Source: an uncultured bacterium
GTDB lineage: Bacteria; Planctomycetota; UBA1135; GCA-002686595
Assembly: GCA_937905825.1 (NCBI GenBank)
Contig: CALCXM010000058.1
Coordinates: 48,579-112,578, forward strand
DNA: 64,000 bases
Reading direction: 5' to 3'
In this document: positions 44,679-54,924 of the stretch, piece by piece
How the letters are laid out: every line of letters begins with the position of its first letter
How positions within the stretch are numbered: the first letter of the stretch is position 1
Notes under the pieces: model-generated
What the model was told of the DNA's origin: nothing
The model's input: only the letters and a program-made list of their open reading frames with translations
Database searches by the model: none
Position numbers and translations under genes: made by a program

Positions 44679-44825
44679 TAGCTAGGGCCTATTGAGGAAT
44701 CCGGGGGGCCTCGTAGCAAATTGAGCCAGGGGCCGATTGGATGCACAATTTGGGGACAAGATTGGCCCCAGGGAAAGCCGATGCAAGCCCGACAGCGCCG
44801 CTCCCCAGCTCGGTCCTGACCCTAT

Positions 44826-47639
44826 ATGCAGACGATTCCACCCTCCCATTCGCCCTCCCCAGCAGACCCTCGCATTGACTCTCCGCAGGGAGTGCGCCTG
44901 GGCCGGGAGATCTGGTTCGTCGTCGCGGCCTGCGTGTTCGTCGCGGGCCTCGTCCAATCGGTCTCCGTGTACAGCTCTCTGCGAGAGCAACAGGCCAGTC
45001 AGTCGCGGCGGGACTCCGAAGCATTTCTTGGGGCCCTGCAATCCAATGTGCAGTCGTACATGCAGGATCGCATCCACGTGCTCGAGGACTTGGCGCGCCA
45101 CCCGGTGCTGCTGGAAGAGTTGCGCAGCCCCGGTCCATTCCACGGGCAGGTCGCCCTCTTGCTGAATGAACGAACCACTCTTGGGGACACACCGCACCTC
45201 AGCTTGGTGGACAGTTGGGGACAAGTGATCCATCAAACTCAGCTGATCCCGGGGTCAGCGGACGAACTGCCGTCCCTGGTCAATCCCTTGCTCAACCGCG
45301 AGATCACGCAGGTTGCGAGCATCCAAACCATCGGCGAAGAAACCTTTCTCTGCTTGGCCTCGCCTGTTTTCCAGGGGGAGATTCCACAGGGGGCCCTGGT
45401 GCTGAACTACCCGCTGCACGAATTCCAACGAGCACTGGGTCTCGCCCAACCACTGACTCAGGCCAGCCTTTCCATTTCCCAACGGGGCGTCGAGCTTTGG
45501 AAGCTGGGGCAGCCGGCGACCAGCGAAGAGTCCACGGCAAAACGGCGCGAAGAGCTGAGCGCAGAGGTGCCCGGGACTGAGTTCACCTTGGCCTTGAGGA
45601 CAGATCCCTACGCCGCGAGCCTCAGCTACCTGGAAGTCCTCGCGCAAGCCCCATGGGGACTCTTGGCTCTGGCCATTGCACTCGGTGGAACTCTGCTGGT
45701 TCTGTTGCGCAGGCGCTTTGTTCGTCCGCTGCTCGAGTTGAATCGGCAAACCAGGGAACAGGCTCACATCCACGACTTGGAAGCTCTATTGGGGATGCGC
45801 CCGATCGCAGAAGTCCACGAACTGGCGCTCTTCATCAATCGCCTTGCGGAGCGCTGCAAGCTGCAAGAACGAGAGATTCAGGTGACGAAGAACCGCATGG
45901 AAATCCGTGCGCAGTTCCACACGGAAGCCCATGAACGCAGCTTGATGCTGGGCAAGACCAAGACCCGCCTCTTGGTCAACACGGTTGAAGAGGTCACGGC
46001 AACGGCCCACGAAGCCAGCCTGCAGGCCGAGCGTGCAGAACGGGCCAACCACGCCAAGAGCGAGTTCTTGGCCAGCATGAGCCACGAGATTCGCACGCCG
46101 ATGAACGGGGTGATCGGCATGACGAGTCTGTTGATGGACACAGACCTCGACAAGGAACAGCGCCGCTTCGCGAGGACAATTCAAAGCTCCGGCGAGGCAC
46201 TGCTTAGTTTGATCAACGACATCTTGGACTTCTCCAAGATCGAAGCGGGCAAGCTCGACCTCGAGAACGTGGAGTTCGAGCCGCGTGTGGTGCTCGAGGA
46301 AACCGTCGAGATCCTCGCGGGCCGCATCCAACAGAAAGGCCTAGAGATCGCCACCTGGGTGGCTCCGGAGATTCCTCGCCTGATGATCGGCGACCCCGGC
46401 CGGCTGCGCCAGGTGCTCTTGAACCTCACCGGCAACGCGGTCAAGTTCACCGCTCAAGGCCAAATCTTGCTGCGCGTTGACCTGGACAAGTCTTCCGCCT
46501 TCCGCACGTGCCTGCGCTTTTCCGTGGACGACTCCGGCATCGGCATTCCCCGCAGTCGGCAAGCGGCACTGTTCGAGCCCTTCACGCAAGTGGACGAGTC
46601 CACCACCCGCAAGTACGGTGGCACCGGATTGGGTCTTGCTATCTCGAAGCAACTCGCTGAGATGATGGGCGGCTCGATTGGCCTGCTGAGCACGGAGGGG
46701 GCCGGTTCCACTTTCTGGTTCACCGTCCGCTTGGAACCTGGGTTGGCTGCCACGACGCCGGAACCACAGCTACCAGAGATCCTCAAGGACATCCGCACGC
46801 TACTGGTCAAGCAAAACATGCAGACCCGCGCCTTGATCGCGCGCACTCTCAACGACGCCGGTCTCGACTGCCTCGATTTCGACAACCGCGGCGAAGCACT
46901 CGAACGAATTCAAAACGATCCCGATGTCAAGCTACTGATGCTCGAAGAGACACCCGGGACGAACTGGGCCGATCTGCGAGACGACCTACAGAAGGCCGGC
47001 GATCAAGATCGAGATCTGCGCTGGATCGTGCTGAGCGCGGAGCATCAGCAAAACAACACGGGGAGCGCTCCAGAGGGAGAACCGCTCTTTCTCGGGCCGC
47101 CGCACTCGAGCGCGCGCATCCTGGCCGCCGTCAATGAAGTCCTGGGGGGCACCGATCAACCGTGCCAGGCCCGCGACACGCAGAGCAAAACCTGGGAGGG
47201 TCTCGAGAGCCTCAGTCCCGAAGCCCTCGAGCAGCGCTCGAAGCTGCGCATCTTGCTCGTGGAGGACAACATCACGAACCAAGTGGTCGCCCGCGCGATG
47301 CTCAAGAAGCTCGGCTACCGTGCCGACACCGCGAACAACGGAATCGAGGCGGTCGCTGCCGTGCGCTCCATTCCCTACGACTTGGTGCTGATGGATTGCC
47401 AGATGCCCGAACTCGACGGATACGAAGCGACTCAGCAAATCCGTGAGATGGACGCCCCTTGCAAGAGTGTTCCGATCGTTGCCATGACCGCCAACGCCAT
47501 GTTCGGCGATCGCGAACGCTGCATCGAAGCGGGCATGGACGACTACGTCTCCAAGCCTGTGAAGCCCTGGGCTCTCGCGCTAGTCATCGAGCGCGCCCTT
47601 GGCCCGGACGGATCGCAAGAGGGCAAGCGCGCATCGTAG
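44826..47639 (+). CDS. Hybrid sensor histidine kinase with two receiver-like domains
   Basis: 937 residues. Helix 1 at about 29-48, an external sensor domain to about 270 (Cache-like, not certain), helix 2 about 276-294, a short linker, HisKA with H420 ([16 protein letters not shown]), HATPase ([25 protein letters not shown]), a first receiver-like domain whose phospho-acceptor position reads LLMLEETPG (no Asp), and a second, intact receiver with D857 ([16 protein letters not shown]) and KP in YVSKPVKP. No Hpt domain or output domain is linked, so its partner is elsewhere. 147 nt after hemY. Confidence 0.88.
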   Translation: MQTIPPSHSPSPADPRIDSPQGVRLGREIWFVVAACVFVAGLVQSVSVYSSLREQQASQSRRDSEAFLGALQSNVQSYMQDRIHVLEDLARHPVLLEELRSPGPFHGQVALLLNERTTLGDTPHLSLVDSWGQVIHQTQLIPGSADELPSLVNPLLNREITQVASIQTIGEETFLCLASPVFQGEIPQGALVLNYPLHEFQRALGLAQPLTQASLSISQRGVELWKLGQPATSEESTAKRREELSAEVPGTEFTLALRTDPYAASLSYLEVLAQAPWGLLALAIALGGTLLVLLRRRFVRPLLELNRQTREQAHIHDLEALLGMRPIAEVHELALFINRLAERCKLQEREIQVTKNRMEIRAQFHTEAHERSLMLGKTKTRLLVNTVEEVTATAHEASLQAERAERANHAKSEFLASMSHEIRTPMNGVIGMTSLLMDTDLDKEQRRFARTIQSSGEALLSLINDILDFSKIEAGKLDLENVEFEPRVVLEETVEILAGRIQQKGLEIATWVAPEIPRLMIGDPGRLRQVLLNLTGNAVKFTAQGQILLRVDLDKSSAFRTCLRFSVDDSGIGIPRSRQAALFEPFTQVDESTTRKYGGTGLGLAISKQLAEMMGGSIGLLSTEGAGSTFWFTVRLEPGLAATTPEPQLPEILKDIRTLLVKQNMQTRALIARTLNDAGLDCLDFDNRGEALERIQNDPDVKLLMLEETPGTNWADLRDDLQKAGDQDRDLRWIVLSAEHQQNNTGSAPEGEPLFLGPPHSSARILAAVNEVLGGTDQPCQARDTQSKTWEGLESLSPEALEQRSKLRILLVEDNITNQVVARAMLKKLGYRADTANNGIEAVAAVRSIPYDLVLMDCQMPELDGYEATQQIREMDAPCKSVPIVAMTANAMFGDRERCIEAGMDDYVSKPVKPWALALVIERALGPDGSQEGKRAS

Positions 47640-47669
47640 GCGCGCCTGCAAGCGCGCGCTTCATGCTGT

Positions 47670-48080
47670 TCACTTGGCCCAGTCGAAACTGAGGTCCACC
47701 ACCAGCGAGTCCCCGATCGAGTTGGCCACGGGGCAGGACTTGGCGGCGGCCACGAGTACTTCACGCTGACGCCCGTCGAAGCTGCCGGGCACTTGAATGC
47801 TGACCTCCAGACGCCCCACCCGGCGAGCGGGATCCGCCACCATGTGCTTGATGACTCGCGCACTCGCGCCCGCAAGATCCCATTCGCGCTTTTCAGCAGC
47901 GATGCCCATGATCGTCAACATGCACGTGCCGAGGGCTGTGGCCAACAGATCCGTGGGCGAGAAGGACTCGCCGCGCCCTTGGTTGTCCAGGGGCGCGTCG
48001 GTGACGAGCACAGTCGAAGAGGGAGCATGACTGGCCTCGCAGCGCAGTTGACCTTGATAGGCGATGTCGATTTGAACCAT
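47670..48080 (-). CDS. OsmC/YhfA-family thiol peroxidase-like protein
   Basis: 136 residues. VQIDIAYQGQLRCEASHAPS at the start is the usual OsmC-like beginning. The two family cysteines are in ALGTCMLTIMG and AKSCPVANSIG. Family members reduce organic hydroperoxides. I start at ATG 48080; an open extension upstream overlaps the broken ankyrin gene. Confidence 0.85.
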   Translation of the reverse strand: MVQIDIAYQGQLRCEASHAPSSTVLVTDAPLDNQGRGESFSPTDLLATALGTCMLTIMGIAAEKREWDLAGASARVIKHMVADPARRVGRLEVSIQVPGSFDGRQREVLVAAAKSCPVANSIGDSLVVDLSFDWAK

Positions 48081-48086
48081 GGGCAT

Positions 48087-49083
48087 AGGTTCGCTGATTT
48101 CGAGCGGGGAGCAAGCCTGGAGTTCCGTCGTCGCGCGGTTCTCTCGTTCAACGAGATCCGCGTCCTCTGTGGTGGGAAGTCCCCGCACGAGCGCAGGGGC
48201 CAGGCACGAGTGCAGGTCAGGCGGATCGCCATACGTTCCCGCGCGTAGCACTCGTTCGGGTCCCATCCAGCCTCCAGCAACAGGTGAACGACATCGAAGC
48301 GCTCCGTCTCCACGGCAGCCACGAGCGCGGAGTTCAAGCCCTGACCATGGGCCGAGTCCCCGGCTCCGTGCTGTAGCAACAGACGCCCGACCTCAACCTG
48401 CCCGGACCCAGCTGCTTGAACAAGTGGTGACGAGTACCCACCGTCTTCTAAACGAGTGGCGGCGCCCGGGTCCCTCTCGAGCACCTCCTGCACAAGGGCG
48501 AGGTCCCCCATTCCGCAAGCTTGATTGAAGCTGGGAACCGCGCCAGCGGCAATGAGCTGCTTGGCAACCTCGACCCTGAGGTCCACCCGTTCTCCCGCGC
48601 TGAGCCCGTGGAGCGCGTCACCATCCGAATCGAACCATCCCCAAGAAGGCATGGCCCGATTGAGCGGAGTCGGCAGTGGACAACCTCCCGTCCCGGCACT
48701 GCAGCCAAGCACGTAGCTCGAGATTCGCGAGTACTCCAGGGGGTCAGCTCCCGAGGCTAGTAGCAGATCAACGAGCTCAAGAGGTCTGGCCGACAAGGGG
48801 CGGTTTCTCGATCGGGTTCCACGGATCGACTGGCAAGGCGCCGGGTTCCCCACATAGTTGAAGCTATATGGGGGTTCAGGCAACGCAGCCGGGCGGTTCG
48901 TGGGAGCCGAGCGGGGGATCGCCCCTTGTCGGCCGGGCCTCTAGCTGGATTGCACCGACGGCGACGGCCAATGGGGTCTCCCCACATTCCGTGAAGGCAT
49001 CCAGATCGGAACCTAGCCCCAGCAAACACTTGACCGTTTGAGCGTTGCCGGTGCGCGTGGCCACAGGCAAGGACTGTCCCCGC
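48087..49083 (-). pseudogene. Ankyrin-repeat gene, frameshifted
   Basis: Ankyrin-like repeats lie in different frames. Fragment 1 (about 48876-49080): GNAQTVKCLLGLGSDLDAFTE then CGETPLAVAVGAIQ, preceded by an in-frame TGA and ending in a stop at 48876. Fragment 2 (about 48240-48860): LELVDLLLASGADP, VEVAKQLIAAGAVP, PLVQAAGSGQVEVGRLLLQHGA, VVHLLLEAGWDPNE. Fragment 2 then runs antisense-like into OsmC unless a second shift near 48245 restores a frame ending just before OsmC. Either the gene is decaying or the assembly has base errors here. Confidence 0.55.
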
Positions 49084-49242
49084 GGTCATTGTTCAGGCCT
49101 CCAAGTGGGTCCACACAACCCTCTCAAGCCAGTCCTCGTACGGGCCGGCCCACCCGCCGATCATGGCCGGGTCCTCGAGGAAGTGCCTGCGAGCATTGCG
49201 GTCGGCACGCCAAGCGAAGGGCGCGAGTCCTTACGTACTCCC

Positions 49243-50976
49243 CTACTCCCGATACGCGATCGCGCCGTTGATCATGGTCAGCAGCACCTTGGCCTTCTGC
49301 ATGTCGGCCGGGGGTCCTTCCACGGGATCCTTGTCGAAGACGGTCATGTCGGCCCAGAAGCCCGGCAGCAACTGTCCGCGGTGCTCCTCTTGGTGGGAGG
49401 CGTAGGCGGGCCCGCGAGTGTGGGCCGCCAGGGCTTCCAAGCCACTGGTGTCCGGGGCGGTAAGCGCGCCGTCCGCAACAGCGAAGGGCTCCGCGGTGCG
49501 TTCCGTGCGCGCGGCAAACATTCCAACGAGCGGGTTGGGAGAGTTCGCCGGGGAATTGCTGCCGTGGGCCATCTGCATCCAACCTGGGGCTTGGTTGCGC
49601 CAGGTTTGTGCGCCCTGCACACGGTACTCGCCGAGTCGCTCGAGCAAGACCTCAGCATTCAATTCACGGCGCAATGGCTGCATGGAAGGAGTCACCCCAA
49701 GTTCGGGGAAGCGCTCAAAGTCCCGCGGGGAAATCAACTCCACGTGTTCGATGCGAGGCCGCAGATTGGCGAAGCCTTCGTCCACTTGCAGCATGCCCGA
49801 ATAAGCATCCAGGGCCACGCGGTTGGCAGCATCCCCCACAGCTCCGATGGCCGGTTGCAGGCCAGCTTGCCAGGCGCGGTGCACGAGATTGGTCACTTCT
49901 TTCTCCGTCAAGAACAAGCGTCCACGTTTCCCGGGACGGTCACTGTAGTCCTGAAGCAAGGCCGCGCTGCGGGAGACCAAGGAGCCATCTAGGCGAAAAC
50001 TGACGCCCGTCACCTGCAGCATGTCCAAGCTGTCCTTCGGGTAGGGCATGCCGCCAAAGACATCATTGTTGAAGCCATCATTGCCGTCCAAGTAGGCGAC
50101 CACACGAATCTTCAAGAGGCCCCGCTCACGCAATCCGAGGTAGGCTCGAATGGCTTGGGGGCGTACGCCGATGTCGTGCACGCAGGTCACCCCAAGGCTC
50201 AAGAACTCCTCTTGGGCGGCGAGCAAGCGTTTTTCCACACGCGCGAGTTCAAGCGCCGGACGGCGACTCGTCACAAGCCGTTGCGCATTGCCCAGAAACA
50301 AGCCGCTCGCCTTGTTCTCTTCGTCGAGCACGAGCACGCCACCGGGAATGCGCTGATGAACGTTGGCACCTTCGTCCAAGCTAGCGGCGGCCAGCACGAA
50401 GTGATTCACGAGAACCGCATCTCGATCGATGCGGTGCAACAGAACCGGGTGGGATCGAACCGCATCACTGAGAGCTGCGTGGTGCACTGGCGCGCTGGAT
50501 GCCCAATCCGCTTCATCCCAGCCCCAGCCCTCGATCCACGTGCCGACTTCCACTGCCTTCGCTGCTTCGGCCACACGCGCGATGACCTCGTCGAAGCTCT
50601 CGGTGCCGCGTAGGTCCACGAGCTCTCCAATGGCTCCAAGCTGTTCCATGTTGGCGTGCGAATCCTGCAGACCCGGAACGGCCACCGCCCCACGCAAGTC
50701 GATCACGCTCAAGCCAGGCTCTTCCAAATTGACGTCAAGGCTGGACAAGGGCCCGGAACTCAACACGCGACCGTCCTCGATCAGCATGGCCTCGACCACC
50801 CCACCGTTCTCATTCCCCAAGTAGATTCGGCCCCCGTGGACCAAGAGTCGTTGGGGACGCAGCGCAGCTGGGTCGAGCACGCTGGCTTCGTTGGTGGCGG
50901 GTGTGGAGAGCTCGGCAGGAGTGTCCTGCGGCGCCACGCAAAGGGCAGAAAGGAGGCATAGGGAGGACAGCAGCAT
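49243..50976 (-). CDS. Exported YtcJ-like amidohydrolase, metal site altered
   Basis: 577 residues. N-terminal signal-like stretch (LLSSLCLLSALCVAPQ). The TIM-barrel amidohydrolase_3 (YtcJ) layout is complete: VPGLQDSHANME, FRLDGSLVSRSA, PRIEHVELISPRDFERFPELG, HGSNSPANSPNPLVGM, LLPGFWADMTVFDKDP. Family members normally have H-x-H in the first motif and S-D in the GSDxP motif. Here they read H-A-N and G-S-N, and the usual His before GD is replaced in PAIGAVGDAANR. Only the EH pair is kept. It is probably not a normal metal-dependent hydrolase, or uses a different site. Confidence 0.75.
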   Translation of the reverse strand: MLLSSLCLLSALCVAPQDTPAELSTPATNEASVLDPAALRPQRLLVHGGRIYLGNENGGVVEAMLIEDGRVLSSGPLSSLDVNLEEPGLSVIDLRGAVAVPGLQDSHANMEQLGAIGELVDLRGTESFDEVIARVAEAAKAVEVGTWIEGWGWDEADWASSAPVHHAALSDAVRSHPVLLHRIDRDAVLVNHFVLAAASLDEGANVHQRIPGGVLVLDEENKASGLFLGNAQRLVTSRRPALELARVEKRLLAAQEEFLSLGVTCVHDIGVRPQAIRAYLGLRERGLLKIRVVAYLDGNDGFNNDVFGGMPYPKDSLDMLQVTGVSFRLDGSLVSRSAALLQDYSDRPGKRGRLFLTEKEVTNLVHRAWQAGLQPAIGAVGDAANRVALDAYSGMLQVDEGFANLRPRIEHVELISPRDFERFPELGVTPSMQPLRRELNAEVLLERLGEYRVQGAQTWRNQAPGWMQMAHGSNSPANSPNPLVGMFAARTERTAEPFAVADGALTAPDTSGLEALAAHTRGPAYASHQEEHRGQLLPGFWADMTVFDKDPVEGPPADMQKAKVLLTMINGAIAYRE

Positions 50977-51147
50977 GGGGTTCTCATCGACAGATCCCCG
51001 CCACCGGGTGCTAGCTCGATCCTTCGTTTTCTAAGAAGTGCGACCTGATTTACTACAGGCGAGCTTTCGAGGCGCGGCGCGCTGCTGGAGTCGGCAAATT
51101 TTTCCAGGTAGGAGGACTCCCGGGGCCCAAGATGCGAGACTGCGCCC

Positions 51148-51903
51148 ATGAAACGACTCGAGAATCGCATTGCACTGGTGACCGGCGCCTCCGCCGGAAT
51201 TGGCGAAGCCACCGCCCGCGCCCTTGCGGCAGAAGGCGCCCGCGTCTTGCTCGGCGCCCGACGTGAGGAGCGCTTACGGACCTTGGAGCAAGAGATCCCT
51301 GGCTCCAAAGGCCTAGTCTTCGATGTACGCGACCCCGCGGGCATGGCGCAAGCCCTGGCGGGCGCCCTCGCTCCGGGGGAAACGGTCGACCTGGTGGTCT
51401 TGAACGCCGGCATGGCGCGCGGCGCCGGGCCCCTGCAGGAGGGCAATCCAGAGGACTGGTCGGAGGTGGTCGACACCAACATCAAGGGCGTCCTGCACGG
51501 TTTGCACGTGACCCTGCCCGCCATGTTGACCCAGGGCAGCGGGGACGTGGTTTTCCTGGGGAGTGTAGCGGGACGCTGGGTCTATCCCGGCGGCGCCGTG
51601 TACTGCGCCACCAAAGCTGCCGTGCGAGCGATCTACGAGGGAGCGCGCCAGGACGCCCTGGGAAGCGGCGTGCGCTTCACCACCGTCGATCCCGGCATGG
51701 TGAAGACAGACTTCAGCGCGGTCCGTTTCCGCGGGGATGAAGAGCGCGCAGCAGCGGTTTACGCGGGAGTCGACGCCCTGACCCCCGGGGACGTGGCCGA
51801 CGCGATCCTGTACGCCGTGACGCGCCCTGCCCACGTGAATGTCGGTGAAATCGTGCTGTGGGCCGCAGCCCAGGCCAGCGTGACCGCCGTCACGAGACGC
51901 TAG
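51148..51903 (+). CDS. Short-chain dehydrogenase/reductase
   Basis: 251 residues. Cofactor motif TGASAGIGEA (residues 12-21), NAGMARG, catalytic S139 in FLGSVAG and Y152-x3-K156 (YCATKAA). Matches classical SDRs of the YdfG (serine/3-hydroxy acid dehydrogenase) type, including the C-terminal phrase RPAHVNVGEIVLW. It reduces or oxidises a hydroxyl group with NADP(H). Substrate not known. Confidence 0.9.
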   Translation: MKRLENRIALVTGASAGIGEATARALAAEGARVLLGARREERLRTLEQEIPGSKGLVFDVRDPAGMAQALAGALAPGETVDLVVLNAGMARGAGPLQEGNPEDWSEVVDTNIKGVLHGLHVTLPAMLTQGSGDVVFLGSVAGRWVYPGGAVYCATKAAVRAIYEGARQDALGSGVRFTTVDPGMVKTDFSAVRFRGDEERAAAVYAGVDALTPGDVADAILYAVTRPAHVNVGEIVLWAAAQASVTAVTRR

Positions 51904-52076
51904 GAACAGGACCTCAACGGGAGGGCGCTCTCACAGCGCCCAAAACACGTGAACGGCCCGAACCCTGGATTTCGCTTCGGTTTTGGGGCCTCCCAGAGCT
52001 CGCCGGGCAGAGTAAGCTGTTGCCCCAACTTTTCCGCGACCCGCACGCTACCACAACTGCCCAGCGCCGTTCCGAG

Positions 52077-53294
52077 ATGAACTCCGACTCCAACAATCCC
52101 CTCGACGCCGAAATCGAAGCTGCACTCAACGGCATGGACCTGCAGTCCATGGACGCGACGGCGCCAGACCCCTCTGACCCGCGCTCCAAGTCCAAGGGCT
52201 CCCCGGGTCTACGGCGAGGCACGGTCGTGGGCGTCAGCGGTCCGGATGTCTTCGTTGAACTCGGCCCTCGCGATCAAGGCGTGATCTCCGTCTCCGAGTT
52301 TGAAACCACGCCCAACGTTGGCGACAGTTTCGACTTCACCGTCGGCCGCCAGGAAGACGGACTCTTCACGCTCAGTCGCCGCGAAGCACGGGAGCTGGCC
52401 GCTTGGAACGACTTGGACATCGGTTCCCTGGTCAAAGCGCGCGTGACCGGCGTCAACACCGGCGGCCTCGAGCTGAAGATCGGCCCACTAGGCGCCTTCA
52501 TGCCAGCCTCCCACGTGTCCCTGACCCGCGAAGACGACCTCTCCAAATTCTTGAATGAGTCCATGCTCTGCCAAGTGATCGAAGTGGCCGCCGAACGCAA
52601 GCGCGTGGTGCTCTCACGCCGAGCCGTCTTGGAAAGCGAACGGGATCAGGCGCGCTCCAGTGCGGCAGACAGCTTGACCGTAGGCAGCGTCGTGCGTGGC
52701 AAGATCACGCGCATCGAAAAGTTCGGAGCCTTCGTTCAGATCTCCCCCGGTCTCGAAGGTCTCTTGCACGTCTCGCAAATCTCACGGCAACGGGTGGAGG
52801 ACGTGGAAGCCGTCTTGAAGACCGGCCAAGACGTCGAGACCCTGGTGCTCGAAATCAAAGAAGGCGGCAAGCGCATCAGCCTCTCGATGAAGGCGCTCGA
52901 GGCCAACCCCTGGGACGAGGCACAAGGTCGCTACAACGAAGGCACGGTGGTCGAAGGCACGGTCGTGCGAGTGGCGGACTTCGGCGTGTTTGTCGAATTG
53001 GAGCCCGGCATCGACGGCTTGGTGCACATCTCTCAGCTCAGCCGCGATCGCATCAGCCGCGTTCAGGATGTGGTCAAGAACGGCGAGACCTTCCCCGTGC
53101 GCGTGATCTCCGTGGACGCCATGGCCCAACGGATTTCCCTTTCGCGTCTCGACGACAGTGGTGTCATGCTCGGCTCGGAAGAAGCCGCCGCTGCTGGAGA
53201 CGTTCGCGAACTGATGAACAAAACCCAGCCCACGAACCTGGGCACCAACCTTGGAGACCTCTTCAAGAAGGCTATGGGCGACGGCGCGAAGTAA
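52077..53294 (+). CDS. RNA-binding protein with four S1 domains (RpsA-like)
   Basis: 405 residues from ATG 52077. S1 motifs at about residues 45-105 (weak), 115-185, 205-275 (GKITRIEKFGAFVQISPGLEGLLHVSQIS) and 290-360 (GTVVRVADFGVFVELEPGIDGLVHISQLS). Upstream N-terminal part is acidic. Ribosomal S1 usually has four to six repeats; this is a short S1 homologue that may help start translation or act as an RNA-stability factor. Several of these genes lack good Shine-Dalgarno sites, so an S1-type protein is expected to matter. Ends before a strong terminator. Confidence 0.85.
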   Translation: MNSDSNNPLDAEIEAALNGMDLQSMDATAPDPSDPRSKSKGSPGLRRGTVVGVSGPDVFVELGPRDQGVISVSEFETTPNVGDSFDFTVGRQEDGLFTLSRREARELAAWNDLDIGSLVKARVTGVNTGGLELKIGPLGAFMPASHVSLTREDDLSKFLNESMLCQVIEVAAERKRVVLSRRAVLESERDQARSSAADSLTVGSVVRGKITRIEKFGAFVQISPGLEGLLHVSQISRQRVEDVEAVLKTGQDVETLVLEIKEGGKRISLSMKALEANPWDEAQGRYNEGTVVEGTVVRVADFGVFVELEPGIDGLVHISQLSRDRISRVQDVVKNGETFPVRVISVDAMAQRISLSRLDDSGVMLGSEEAAAAGDVRELMNKTQPTNLGTNLGDLFKKAMGDGAK

Positions 53295-53329
53295 GCCTGC
53301 GGCCGATCCTCGGACGCAGGTCCGTCATA

Positions 53330-53374
53330 GGGCAAAGGCCCGGCGCGATTTCGAATCGCGCCGGGCCTTTGCCC
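53330..53374. terminator. Perfect 21-bp bidirectional terminator
   Basis: Bases 53330-53350 are the exact reverse complement of 53354-53374, with the 3-nt loop TCG. Both ends carry a short A or T run next to the GC core. It lies between convergent genes (S1 protein and the CheC-like gene), so it should stop RNA polymerase from both sides. Confidence 0.85.
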
Positions 53375-53449
53375 GTTCTAGGCGAGTGCGGAATGAAAGT
53401 GATTCACCCGTTGCAGCGCCTGCTTTGCGCGGGCCTGGCCGGCTCTCCC

Positions 53450-54013
53450 TTAGCCAACGCCCTTCAGTTCCGGCAGCAGAAGCATGATCTCGAACTCCGG
53501 ATACTCGTGAACTGTTGCCTTGGCGCGTCCGATGATCAGAGGATCCCCTTCGTTGTAGATCAGCATCGGTCGGACGTCCTTTTTGACTCCCTGGCAGCCC
53601 TCCGAACGCACCTTGGCCGAGATGCCAACCGCCTCGCGGATGGAAGCATCCGCGGCTCCACCGATGAAGTTGCCGACCTCCATAATGGCGTCCTTGAGCG
53701 ACTCATCAATCGTCTTCATCGCACGCTTGCCCTTGACCCCATCGTCGGGAACCATCATTAGGTAGCACGCCAGACTGATCGCATCCGGCAGGGGAACGAG
53801 CAGGGTCCCGTGGCCAATTTCTCCGTCTTGTTCGAATCCCAAGCGGAAAGAGATGTGCACCTTGCTACGCCCGGCTGGGCGCACATCCATGCGTTCCACG
53901 CTACTCGCACCGACCACCAATTCGCGGTCCGTGATCATGGACAGATCGGCCGCTATGCGCTGAAGGAGTTCTTCAACCAGTTCCACCTCTTTTGGTGAAC
54001 AATCAGCACTCAC
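53450..54013 (-). CDS. CheC/CheX-like chemotaxis phosphatase
   Basis: 187 residues. The CheC/CheX phosphatase signature E-x2-N is seen in MEVGNFIGGAADA. The domain has the alternating helix/strand order of this fold. It would remove phosphate from CheY-P. GTG start at 54013 overlaps the cheX stop (GTGA). Confidence 0.7.
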   Translation of the reverse strand: MSADCSPKEVELVEELLQRIAADLSMITDRELVVGASSVERMDVRPAGRSKVHISFRLGFEQDGEIGHGTLLVPLPDAISLACYLMMVPDDGVKGKRAMKTIDESLKDAIMEVGNFIGGAADASIREAVGISAKVRSEGCQGVKKDVRPMLIYNEGDPLIIGRAKATVHEYPEFEIMLLLPELKGVG

Positions 54014-54516
54014 TCGTAAACCTCTTCCAACCAGACCTCGACCGCGACACCGCCGTCGGCGAGCTTGAAAGCGAGTCGCCCTGCAGGGTTCTCGTATTCA
54101 ACGTTCACTTTTGTATCGATGACGGGAATCGTCAATTCAAAGCAGCCGGCCGGATCGAGAGCGCGAGTCTTGAGCGCGCCAGTCACCATGTTGGCGCATT
54201 CGCCCATAGCGTCCCGGATCTCCTCGATCTCCGCGATCTCGTCCTCGTCCATCATGAGCATTCGACGGGTGATGTCCGCGGCCCCACGAGTCGAAGCTCT
54301 CAGGATCACCGAACCATTGATCGAGCCATGGAACGACACGAGTGCCTCAATGGCAACAGGTGCCGTGAAAGCATCCTCTTCTGCCTGTATTGCGTCGTTG
54401 GTGTGCTCACACTCACCACGATCGACAAGTACGGCAACCGTGTTGAGCATGGTCTCGAAGACCTCCTCGACCGAACACTTCACGTGATCGAGGATTTTAT
54501 CTGTGGATAAGTCCAT
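54010..54516 (-). CDS. CheX-like phosphatase
   Basis: 168 residues. Motif ECANMVTGAL gives E-x2-N, with VSFHGSINGSVILRAS in the strand region, as in CheX. Helix-rich start MDLSTDKILDHVKCSVEEVF. Member of the CheC/CheX/FliY family. Between the CheY-like and CheC-like genes, spaced 36 nt from the former and overlapping the latter. Confidence 0.75.
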   Translation of the reverse strand: MDLSTDKILDHVKCSVEEVFETMLNTVAVLVDRGECEHTNDAIQAEEDAFTAPVAIEALVSFHGSINGSVILRASTRGAADITRRMLMMDEDEIAEIEEIRDAMGECANMVTGALKTRALDPAGCFELTIPVIDTKVNVEYENPAGRLAFKLADGGVAVEVWLEEVYE

Positions 54517-54552
54517 AGGGAACTCCTTGAGAATCAGAGGGGAGAACTAGAC

Positions 54553-54924
54553 CTAAATGAAAGCGGCGAGGGCAGCGCGGATGCTGTCCGGTGTGAATGG
54601 CTTGGTGACGTAGCCGTTGGCACCATTGCCCATGGCGCTGGCAATCATCGTGTCACCACCTTCGGTCGTCACCATGATGATCGGAAGCGCGTCTGAGTCC
54701 TTCTGCTCACGAACCTTCTTGACGAGCTCGATGCCGTTCATTTCGGGCATGTTCACATCGCTCAGAATCAAGGCGATGTCCGGGTTCGCGAGAAGCTGCT
54801 CAAGGGCCTCGACGCCGTTTCCGGCTTCCAGGATGTTATCGACTTCGATCTCGGCTTGGCGCAGGACGCGCTTGATGATCTTCCGCATGGTGGAGGAGTC
54901 ATCGACAATCATGAGCTTGTTCAT
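54553..54924 (-). CDS. CheY-like single-domain response regulator
   Basis: 123 residues from ATG 54924. LMIVDDSSTMRKII holds the acidic pair; phospho-acceptor Asp in LILSDVNMPEMNG; TTEGG and K in VTKPFTP complete the site. There is no output domain, so it acts by binding a partner (motor, kinase or enzyme). Heads a three-gene operon with two CheC/CheX-type phosphatases. A longer open frame upstream is not supported. Confidence 0.9.
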   Translation of the reverse strand: MNKLMIVDDSSTMRKIIKRVLRQAEIEVDNILEAGNGVEALEQLLANPDIALILSDVNMPEMNGIELVKKVREQKDSDALPIIMVTTEGGDTMIASAMGNGANGYVTKPFTPDSIRAALAAFI

